Origin: Humimonas sp964465015 | GTDB taxonomy: Bacteria; Gemmatimonadota; Gemmatimonadetes; Palauibacterales; Palauibacteraceae | Direction of reading: 5' to 3' | DNA: 9,244 bases | Assembly (NCBI GenBank): GCA_964465015.1 | Contig: CAYXHP010000089.1 | Span: 1 to 9,244, forward strand | Part shown: positions 1 to 5,482 of the stretch, piece by piece | Layout of the letters: every line of letters begins with the position of its first letter | How positions within the stretch are numbered: position 1 is the stretch's first letter | Made by a program: the position numbers and the translations under genes | Notes under the pieces: model-generated | What the model was told of the DNA's origin: nothing | The model's database searches: none | What the model saw: the letters and a program-made list of their open reading frames with translations, nothing else

Positions 1-670
1 GGCCACCAAGTACATCGCCGGCAACGGCACCACGATCGGCGGCGTGGTCGTGGAGTCGGGCACCTTCCCCTGGGACTCGGGGCGGTTCCCGCACATGACG
101 TCGGAGATCCCCTCCTACAAGAACCTGACCTGGTGGGGCAATTTCGGAGAGTACGCCTTCTGCACGAAGCTGCGCGCCGAGCAGCTGCGCGACATCGGCG
201 CCTGCCTGGCGCCCTTCAACGCCTTCATGGTCCTGCAGGGGCTCGAGACGCTGCCCGTCCGCATGGACGCGCACGTGCGGAGCGCCCTCCGGGTGGCGGA
301 GTTCCTCCGGGATCATCCGCGGGTCGAGTGGGTGCGCTACGCGGGGCTGCCCGACTCGCCCTTCCACGAGCGGGCGGCGCGCTACATGCCCGAGGGCCCG
401 GGCGGGGGGATCTTCACCTTCGGCGTGAAGGGAGGACGCGAGGCGGGAGCGCGCTTCATCGAGTCGCTGTCGATGATCAGCCACCTGGCCAACGTCGGCG
501 ACGTGCGCACGCTCGTCATCCACCCGGCCTCGACCACCCACCAACAGCTCTCCGACCGGGACCTCCTGGCCACGGGCGTGACGGCGGACATGGTGCGCAT
601 TTCCGTCGGACTCGAGGACGTCGACGACATCCTATGGGACCTGGACCGGGCGCTGGGAATGAGCTCGTGA
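1..670 (+). CDS. metY: O-acetylhomoserine sulfhydrylase (MetY), C-terminal part
   Basis: PLP enzyme of the Cys/Met-metabolism (transsulfuration) family. MetY converts O-acetyl-L-homoserine and sulfide to L-homocysteine and acetate in the cytoplasm, the direct sulfhydrylation route to methionine. The gene enters from the left edge in the frame whose first full codon is base 2, and 222 residues are visible of the roughly 420-430 usual, so about half is missing. The visible part opens with the PLP-lysine motif ATKYIAGNGTTIGG; the Schiff-base Lys codon is at 8-10. The late family signature GDVRTLVIHPASTTHQQLS and the closing RISVGLEDVDDIL are intact. SVGLEDVDDIL and the long TIGGVVVESGTFPW loop favour MetY over cystathionine gamma-synthase or MetB/MetC, though substrate choice is assigned by family resemblance only. 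The stop overlaps the possible GTG start of the next gene, indicating co-transcription. Confidence 0.93.
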   Translation, partial: ATKYIAGNGTTIGGVVVESGTFPWDSGRFPHMTSEIPSYKNLTWWGNFGEYAFCTKLRAEQLRDIGACLAPFNAFMVLQGLETLPVRMDAHVRSALRVAEFLRDHPRVEWVRYAGLPDSPFHERAARYMPEGPGGGIFTFGVKGGREAGARFIESLSMISHLANVGDVRTLVIHPASTTHQQLSDRDLLATGVTADMVRISVGLEDVDDILWDLDRALGMSS

Positions 671-672
671 CG

Positions 673-1170
673 ATGATCGTCCACACGCCGGTGGAGGGCT
701 GGAGCGAGCCCACCGCCCGCGAGCGACTCGGGATCATCCGGGCGGCGCGCACGGTGGCCATCGTGGGGATCTCCTCGAAGCCCGAACGGGCCAGCTACTT
801 CGTGGCCACGTACCTCACGAGCTCGGCCGCATCGGACCTCGAGGTGTATTTCGTGAACCCGACCGAATCGGAGGTCCTGGGCCGGCAGGTGTACCCGTCC
901 CTCGCGGCGCTCCCGGTGGTCCCCGACATCGTGGACGTCTTCCGGCGCGCCGAGGCGTGCCCGGAGGTGGCCCGCGAGGCCGCCGAGGTCGGGGCCGGGA
1001 CGCTGTGGCTCCAGCTCGGGATCTGGAGCCCCGAGGCGGCCCGCATCGCGCTCGACGCGGGCATGAACGTGGTCATGGACCGCTGCCTCAAGATCGAGCA
1101 CGCGCGCTTTCACGGTGGGCTCCACATGGCTGGATTCGACACCGGCGTGATCGGCTCGCGCCGCCGCTGA
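673..1170 (+). CDS. CoA-binding protein (YccU/CoA_binding_2 family)
   Basis: A 165-residue Rossmann-fold CoA-binding domain protein, related to the N-terminal domain of succinyl-CoA synthetase alpha. Visible family motifs are the first strand and nucleotide loop TVAIVGISSKPERASYFVA (residues 28-46), YFVNPTESEVLGRQVYPSL (59-77), DIVDVFRR (85-92), GTLWLQLGIW (109-118) and the C-terminal VVMDRCLKIEHAR (133-145), all collinear with stand-alone members. No catalytic module is attached, so it probably binds CoA or an acyl-CoA as a ligand; its biochemical role is not established. It directly follows metY. Two starts are possible: GTG at 667, which overlaps the metY stop as GTGA and sits 8 nt after a GGGA at 655-658, or ATG at 673. 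I list the ATG; the GTG would add only two residues. The coupling suggests a link to sulfur amino acid or acetyl-CoA-dependent homoserine metabolism (inference). Confidence 0.88.
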   Translation: MIVHTPVEGWSEPTARERLGIIRAARTVAIVGISSKPERASYFVATYLTSSAASDLEVYFVNPTESEVLGRQVYPSLAALPVVPDIVDVFRRAEACPEVAREAAEVGAGTLWLQLGIWSPEAARIALDAGMNVVMDRCLKIEHARFHGGLHMAGFDTGVIGSRRR

Positions 1171-1243
1171 GGAGCGCGCCGGAGCACGGACGCGACCCCG
1201 TACGCACGACCGCATCCGCGACACGAGATATCGCGAAACGAAG

Positions 1244-3739
1244 ATGACGAGTTACGACCCACAGCAGATCGAGGCGAAGTGGCAGGGCCGCTGGGCCGAG
1301 GCGCGGACCGACGAGCCCGACCTCGACGCCCCCGAGCGTCCCTTCTACAACCTCATGATGTTCCCCTACCCGTCCGCGGAGGGGCTCCACGTCGGCAACC
1401 TGTACGCCTTCACGGGGGCCGACGTGCACGGCCGCTTCCGGCGCCTGCGCGGGGAGACCGTCTTCGAGCCCATCGGCTTCGACGCCTTCGGGATCCACTC
1501 GGAGAACTACGCCCTGAAGGTGGGCACCCACCCGATGGAGCTGATTCCGGCCAACATCGCCAACTTCATGCGCCAGCTCCACCGGGCCGGGCTCATGTAC
1601 GATTGGTCCCACACGGTCGACACGACGGACCCGGACTACTACCGCTGGACGCAGTGGATCTTCCTCCAGCTCTATCACGCCGGGCTGGCCGAGAAGAAGG
1701 AGGCGCCGGTCAACTGGTGCCCCTCGTGCAAGACCGTGCTCGCCAACGAGCAGGTGATCGCGGGAGCCTGCGAGCGCTGCGGGACGCCGGTCGGAACCCG
1801 GCTCCTGAGCCAGTGGTTCTTCCGGATCACCGAGTACGTCGACCGGCTCCTGGACGACCTGGAGTGGATCGACTGGTCGGAGACCACGCTCACCGCGCAG
1901 CGGAACTGGATCGGCCGCTCGGAGGGCGCGCTGCTCCGCTTCCCGGTGACATCGCCGGCGGGCGAGGACGCCCTCATCGAGGTGTTCACCACCCGCCCGG
2001 ACACCGTGTTCGGCGCCAGCTTCATGGTCCTGGCCCCCGAGCACCCGCTGGTGGAGCGCCTCACCACGCCCGACCGGCAGGGAGAGGTGGAGGCCTACCG
2101 CCGCGAGGTGGCGGCCACCGACCTGGTGCAGCGCAAGAAGACCGACCGCACCAAGACCGGGGTGTTCACGGGCGGCACGGCCCGCAATCCCGCCACCGGT
2201 GATGACGTGCCGGTGTGGATCGCCGATTACGTGCTCATGGAGTACGGGACGGGCGCCATCATGGCCGTGCCGGCCCACGACGAGCGCGACCTCGAGTTCG
2301 CTCGCGCGTTCGACCTCCCGGTTCCCGTCGTGGTGGCGCCCCGGGAGACGGCCGAGGCGGCGGGGGACCCGGCGCGGGTGGAGATCGCGGCCGCCGGCGA
2401 GGCGCTGGCCGACACGGGAGACGTGCGCCTGGTGAATTCGGGCCGCTTCAGCGGCATGGAGCCGGCCGTGGGCGGGGCGGCCATCGTGGAGTGGCTGGCC
2501 GGGGAGGGCCGCGCCGAGGCGCGTGTGCAGTACCGGCTCCACGACTGGTGCATCTCGCGTCAGCGCTACTGGGGCCCGCCCATCCCGGTCGTCTACTGCG
2601 ACGCGTGCGGCACGGTGCCGGTCCCGGAGGAGGAGCTGCCGGTGGAGCTCCCGTACGTGGAGGATTTCCGCCCGGGCGACGAGGGGCTCTCGCCGCTGGC
2701 GCGGGTGGAGTCGTTCTATCGGACCACCTGCCCGGAGTGTGGGGGGGAGGGGCGGAGGGAGACCGATGTCTCGGACAACTTCCTGGACAACTCATGGTAC
2801 TTCCTCCGCTACCCGAGCACCGAGTTCGACGACCGGCCGTTCGACGAGGCGCGCACGGACACGTGGCTTCCGGTGGACATGTACATCGGGGGGGAGGAGC
2901 ACGCCGTGCTCCACCTCCTCTATTCGCGCTTCATCACGATGGTGCTGCACGACCTGGGATACCTGCCCTTCGAGGAGCCCTACCACCGCTTCCGGAAGCA
3001 CGGACTCCTGATCAAGGATGGCTCCAAGATGTCCAAGTCGCGCGGCAACGTGATCGTGCCGGACGACTACATGGATCGCTACGGGGCGGACGTCTTCCGC
3101 GCCTACCTCATGTTCCTGGGGCCCTATCAGGAGGGCGGGGACTTCCGGGACGAGGGGATCGTGGGGATCGAGCGCTACCTCTCGCGGCTGTGGGACAGTG
3201 CCACGGCCGCGGCCGACGGAGGCGCCACCGGCTTCCCGGACGAGGCCGTGGAGCGCAAGCTCCACCGCACCATCAAACAGGTGACGGAGGACTACGCCGG
3301 TCTCTCCTTCAACACGGCGATCGCGGCGCTCATGGAGTACCTGAACGAGGCACGGGCCGGGGGACGTACCCCCACGCTGGACGAGGTCCGCCCGCTCGTC
3401 GCCATGGCCGCGCCGGTGGTGCCGCACGTGGCCGAGGAGCTCTGGGAGCGGGTCGGGGACGGCGAGGCCCTGTTCGCCTCAGGCGGCGGCGGGGGCGAGC
3501 GCGCGCGCGAGATCTGGCCGTCGTGGGACGAGTCGAAGCTCCACGCCGACGAGGTCGAAATCCCGGTGCAGGTGAACGGGAAGGTGCGGGCCACGGTGCG
3601 CGTGGAGCGCGGGGCCGGCCCGGAGGAGGTCCGGGAGGCTGCGCTGCGCGACGACAACGTGCGCCGGCACGTGGAGGGCGTCTCGGTCCGCCACGTGGTC
3701 CACGTGCCGGACCGGCTTCTCAACCTGGTGACCGATTAG
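1244..3739 (+). CDS. leuS: Leucyl-tRNA synthetase
   Basis: Class Ia synthetase that charges tRNA-Leu with leucine in the cytoplasm; 831 residues. Order of parts: catalytic core with the HIGH-equivalent HVGN at 49-52 inside PYPSAEGLHVGN; a zinc knuckle with C159/C162 and C176/C179; the CP1 editing domain from about 220 to 420, with the threonine-rich TTRPDT at 249-254 and the MAVPAHDERD segment at 340-349; ISRQRYWG at 437-444; a second CxxC pair set C452/C455 and C496/C499; NSWYFLRYP at 516-524; KMSKS at 595-599; the anticodon-binding helical domain; and the C-terminal tRNA-binding domain with IPVQVNGKVRATV at 773-785. Only a few residues separate HGLLIKDG from KMSKS, so the large leucine-specific insertion of E. 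coli is absent. The last HIGH histidine is Asn, and the usual DAFGLPAE is DAFGIHSE. The ATG has only a weak ribosome site (GAAG). Editing residues look intact, so it should be active. Confidence 0.97.
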   Translation: MTSYDPQQIEAKWQGRWAEARTDEPDLDAPERPFYNLMMFPYPSAEGLHVGNLYAFTGADVHGRFRRLRGETVFEPIGFDAFGIHSENYALKVGTHPMELIPANIANFMRQLHRAGLMYDWSHTVDTTDPDYYRWTQWIFLQLYHAGLAEKKEAPVNWCPSCKTVLANEQVIAGACERCGTPVGTRLLSQWFFRITEYVDRLLDDLEWIDWSETTLTAQRNWIGRSEGALLRFPVTSPAGEDALIEVFTTRPDTVFGASFMVLAPEHPLVERLTTPDRQGEVEAYRREVAATDLVQRKKTDRTKTGVFTGGTARNPATGDDVPVWIADYVLMEYGTGAIMAVPAHDERDLEFARAFDLPVPVVVAPRETAEAAGDPARVEIAAAGEALADTGDVRLVNSGRFSGMEPAVGGAAIVEWLAGEGRAEARVQYRLHDWCISRQRYWGPPIPVVYCDACGTVPVPEEELPVELPYVEDFRPGDEGLSPLARVESFYRTTCPECGGEGRRETDVSDNFLDNSWYFLRYPSTEFDDRPFDEARTDTWLPVDMYIGGEEHAVLHLLYSRFITMVLHDLGYLPFEEPYHRFRKHGLLIKDGSKMSKSRGNVIVPDDYMDRYGADVFRAYLMFLGPYQEGGDFRDEGIVGIERYLSRLWDSATAAADGGATGFPDEAVERKLHRTIKQVTEDYAGLSFNTAIAALMEYLNEARAGGRTPTLDEVRPLVAMAAPVVPHVAEELWERVGDGEALFASGGGGGERAREIWPSWDESKLHADEVEIPVQVNGKVRATVRVERGAGPEEVREAALRDDNVRRHVEGVSVRHVVHVPDRLLNLVTD

Positions 3740-3747
3740 CGCGGCGC

Positions 3748-3769
3748 GCGGCCCATGGCGGCGGGCCGC
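3748..3769. terminator. Possible bidirectional GC hairpin between leuS and yggX
   Basis: In the 30-nt gap between the convergent leuS and YggX-type genes, GCGGCCC (3748-3754) and GGGCCGC (3763-3769) form a perfect 7-bp stem with an 8-nt loop. Its place between two converging stops suits a shared transcription end. There is no T-tract on either side, so it is not a textbook intrinsic terminator, and GC-rich DNA makes such stems by chance. Confidence 0.3.
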
Positions 3770-4063
3770 CTACCAGGAGACGTCGCCCTCCTTCGAGGTG
3801 TCGATGGGGGCGCCGTCGGGGCCCTCGCGGAACAGGAACGAGCGCAGGTTGGTGAACAGGAACTCGCGAGCCTGCTCGTCCTGGAGGTTCAGGCCGTAGT
3901 GGTTGATGAGCAGCATCTGCCGCTTCTTCCACTCCTCCCAGCAGTCGCGGCAGATCTCGCGGCGGATGCGCTGGCCCAGCTCGTTCTTGAACGGCGGGGT
4001 GGGGAGGGCGGGCACGTCGCCGCGCCCGCATCGCTCGCACTGGATTCGATCGCCTTCGGGCAT
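3770..4063 (-). CDS. YggX-family Fe(2+)-trafficking protein with two CxxC pairs
   Basis: A 97-residue cytoplasmic protein matching the YggX family, whose enterobacterial members protect Fe-S enzymes from oxidative damage and are linked to iron supply. The recognisable core is LGQRIRREI (29-37) followed by CWEEWKKRQMLLINHYGLNL (41-60) and the helix ending in FLF (76-78); compare the W..W...Q.MLINE..L pattern of E. coli YggX. Unlike the E. coli protein, which as I recall has one cysteine, this one has C9-x2-C12 in an N-terminal CERCG and C38-x2-C41 in ICRDCW, arranged like a four-cysteine metal site. The ATG is the first start in the frame, after a weak AAAG ribosome site. It converges on leuS with a 30-nt gap and is divergent from the small membrane protein gene. 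Family assignment is good; the metal role of the cysteines is inferred. Confidence 0.82.
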   Translation of the reverse strand: MPEGDRIQCERCGRGDVPALPTPPFKNELGQRIRREICRDCWEEWKKRQMLLINHYGLNLQDEQAREFLFTNLRSFLFREGPDGAPIDTSKEGDVSW

Positions 4064-4113
4064 CTATCTTTCGGAATCAAAAGAAGCGGTATCCGAGGTC
4101 AAGTGAAGGGACC

Positions 4114-4142
4114 GGGCGGCGCGCGGCAAGCCGCCGCCGCCC
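4114..4142. other. Strong GC hairpin in the divergent intergenic gap
   Basis: The 100-nt gap between the YggX gene and the small membrane protein gene holds a long stem. Bases 4114-4121 pair with 4135-4142 (8 bp), C4122 is bulged, and 4123-4126 pair with 4131-4134 around a CAAG loop: 12 base pairs in all. It lies 6 nt before the GGAAAGAAG ribosome site of the downstream gene. It may be a 5'-leader structure or a protein-binding site. No T-run follows it on either strand, so a terminator is less likely. Confidence 0.4.
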
Positions 4143-4163
4143 GCCAACGGAAAGAAGATACGC

Positions 4164-4487
4164 ATGGGACGTGACTTCTTCGGATTCGCCGGCTGCGTGA
4201 TCGGAGCGGGCCTCGTGGCGGTAGGGCTGTACTCGTACACGCCGGGCTGGATCTTCATGGCCGGCGGGCTCGCCGCCGCGGCCTGTGGCTTGCTCAGTCT
4301 GGGAGGGTGGGGCGCGGGGCTCCTGGCCGTGGCGGGCCTCTGGGTGCTGGTCTCGTCCGCCATCGGTTGGGCACGGCAGCCCTGGAACCTTCTGGTGATG
4401 GGCATCGCGATCCTGGGGCTCGGCTTCATGGCCGGGGCCCTGCGCGCGCGGGCCCCGTCGCTGGTGGAAGCGGACGACGACGGCTGA
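4164..4487 (+). CDS. Small multi-spanning membrane protein of unknown function
   Basis: I do not recognise this 107-residue protein. It is very hydrophobic, with about four candidate membrane segments: roughly residues 5-22 (FFGFAGCVIGAGLVAVGL), 28-45 (WIFMAGGLAAAACGLLSL), 48-67 (WGAGLLAVAGLWVLVSSAIG) and 73-91 (PWNLLVMGIAILGLGFMAG). These are followed by a short charged tail rich in acidic residues (EADDDG). Glycine and tryptophan placement recalls SPW-repeat type small membrane proteins, but the match is too loose to name. The start is well supported: ATG with GGAAAGAAG at 4149-4157, 6 nt upstream. It lies 113 nt before infC on the same strand and may share a transcript with it. Function, partners and even conservation cannot be judged from the sequence alone. 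Confidence 0.75.
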   Translation: MGRDFFGFAGCVIGAGLVAVGLYSYTPGWIFMAGGLAAAACGLLSLGGWGAGLLAVAGLWVLVSSAIGWARQPWNLLVMGIAILGLGFMAGALRARAPSLVEADDDG

Positions 4488-4579
4488 GCGGCCGCCCCGC
4501 GGGGGCCGGGCGCGAGCCCCGCTCCGCGGCGGCGTCCGGGTCAGGTGGCGGTTCGCGCGATTCGCGAGGTGACGTTCGA

Positions 4580-4592
4580 CTCCTGCAGGAGG
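4580..4592 (+). promoter_or_regulatory. infC ribosome binding site inside a 12-bp palindrome
   Basis: AGGAGG at 4587-4592 is a perfect Shine-Dalgarno match, followed by an A-rich 8-nt spacer and then ATC at 4601. This spacing decides the infC start: the in-frame GTG at 4619 has no comparable site. The sequence CTCCTGCAGGAG (4580-4591) is a perfect palindrome, so the ribosome site can pair with CTCC just before it, giving a small 4-bp stem with a TGCA loop. That could modulate initiation, but such a short stem may be incidental. Confidence 0.75.
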
Positions 4593-4600
4593 AAAAAAGC

Positions 4601-5119
4601 ATCGCTAACGAGCACAGGGTGAATGAGGACATCCGGGTGAGCCCGGTGCGGCTGGTGGACGAGGAAGGGGAGCAGGTCGGGGTGGTCTCCCTGGACGAGG
4701 CGAGAGAGCTGGCCGCGGACCGGAACCTGGACATGGTGGAGGTGGCGCCCAACGCCCGGCCGCCGGTGGTCCGGCTCATGGACTACGGCCGTTTCAAGTA
4801 CGAGCAGGCCAAGGCCGAGAAGGAGGCCAAGAAGCGCCAGCACACCGTAGAGGTCAAGGAGGTCAAGTTCCGGCCCAAGATCGAGGACCACGACTTCGAC
4901 TTCAAGACGCGCCACGCCCGCGAGTTCATCGAGCAGGGCAACAAGGTCAAGGTCACGATCATGTTCCGCTACCGCGAGATGCGGAGGCCGGAGCTCGGCA
5001 TCGAGCTCCTGGACCGCATCGCGAGCGAGCTGGGCGACATCGCCCAGATCCAGTCGCGCACCGGTCTCGAGGGCCGAAACATGACCATGATGCTGGTCCC
5101 GCAGGGCTGGGAAGTGTAG
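4601..5119 (+). CDS. infC: Translation initiation factor IF-3, AUC start
   Basis: IF-3 binds the 30S subunit, prevents premature 50S joining and checks the start codon and initiator tRNA. The 172-residue product matches the family length (173-180). The N-terminal domain carries NEDIRVSPVRLVDEEGEQVG (8-27) and VEVAPNARPPVVRLMDYGRF (46-65). A lysine-rich linker runs through 66-81. The C-terminal domain has VKEVKFRP (85-92), RHAREFIEQGNKVKVTIMFR (104-123), REM (125-127) and EGRNMTMMLVP (157-167). The start is taken as ATC 4601 because of the perfect ribosome site 8 nt upstream. IF-3 genes commonly use AUU, AUC or AUA, which lets IF-3 repress its own translation; the same autoregulation is inferred here. 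A GTG at 4619 is the fallback start. The usual downstream rpmI-rplT pair is absent. Confidence 0.95.
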   Translation: MANEHRVNEDIRVSPVRLVDEEGEQVGVVSLDEARELAADRNLDMVEVAPNARPPVVRLMDYGRFKYEQAKAEKEAKKRQHTVEVKEVKFRPKIEDHDFDFKTRHAREFIEQGNKVKVTIMFRYREMRRPELGIELLDRIASELGDIAQIQSRTGLEGRNMTMMLVPQGWEV

Positions 5120-5154
5120 TACGTCCGGGGGCGGATGAGCGCGGCGTCCGGATG

Positions 5155-5159
5155 GGAGG
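5155..5159 (+). promoter_or_regulatory. Ribosome binding site that selects the GTG start at 5167
   Basis: GGAGG at 5155-5159 lies 7 nt before the GTG at 5167. The upstream in-frame ATG at 5152 touches this site and has no good site of its own, so the GTG is the more likely start of the downstream gene. Confidence 0.65.
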
Positions 5160-5166
5160 CGGATCG

Positions 5167-5481
5167 GTGAGCGACGACGAGTCCCGGCACGGGGCGCAGC
5201 CGGAGGGCGAGAAGGTACGGCGGGCCCTCATGGCCTTCGCGGACCTCATCCGGAGTCTGGACGCGCAGGGCCGGCTGGCCGACTCGACGCCGCTCCTCCT
5301 CTCGCGGCTGGGGGACCTGCGACAGCTCCTGTTCGACTACGAGGTCCGCTTCACCGAGCGCCTGCTCCCGGTCGAGGACCCGGCCGAGCGCGAGTCGCGC
5401 CGCATCGTGCGCGAGGCGCTCGAGCGCCAGCGGGAGCTCCTCGACCATCTCGAGGACGACCTCGGCTTCGACGAAGCGTAG
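5167..5481 (+). CDS. Unrecognised helical acidic protein, 104 aa
   Basis: I do not recognise a family. The product is soluble-looking and has no signal peptide or membrane segment. After a polar start (about residues 1-14) the rest reads as amphipathic helix: KVRRALMAFADLIRSL (16-31), a stretch around LLLSRLGDLRQLLFDYEVRFTERLL, and a charged final helix with many Arg and Glu (ESRRIVREALERQRELLDHLEDD), ending acidic. Heptad-like leucines suggest a helical bundle or coiled coil that may dimerise (inference). GTG 5167 is chosen as the start because of the GGAGG 7 nt upstream; ATG 5152 would add five residues. It follows infC by 47 nt on the same strand and may be co-transcribed with it, in the place where rpmI would often lie. 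Its stop is 1 nt from the stop of the opposing methyltransferase gene. Confidence 0.8.
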   Translation: MSDDESRHGAQPEGEKVRRALMAFADLIRSLDAQGRLADSTPLLLSRLGDLRQLLFDYEVRFTERLLPVEDPAERESRRIVREALERQRELLDHLEDDLGFDEA

Positions 5482-5482
5482 G

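Noticed and set aside
1217..1235. CGCGA/TCGCG inverted repeat before leuS as a regulatory leader (T-box or attenuator)
   Set aside because: Only 5 bp with a 9-nt loop; the 73-nt gap is too short for a T-box and shows no T-box or terminator sequence.
1088..2542. Long open frame antisense to leuS
   Set aside because: It reads as Arg/His/Gly/Val-rich sequence without domains and lies opposite a clear leuS; GC-rich third positions keep antisense frames open.
4074..4102. TTGACC on the minus strand as a -35 box for the YggX gene
   Set aside because: The hexamer is good, but at 16-18 nt spacing the -10 candidates match poorly and would leave only about 11 nt before the start codon.
4553..4567. TCGCG/CGCGA stem upstream of infC
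   Set aside because: Five base pairs around a 5-nt loop, not distinguishable from background in this base composition.
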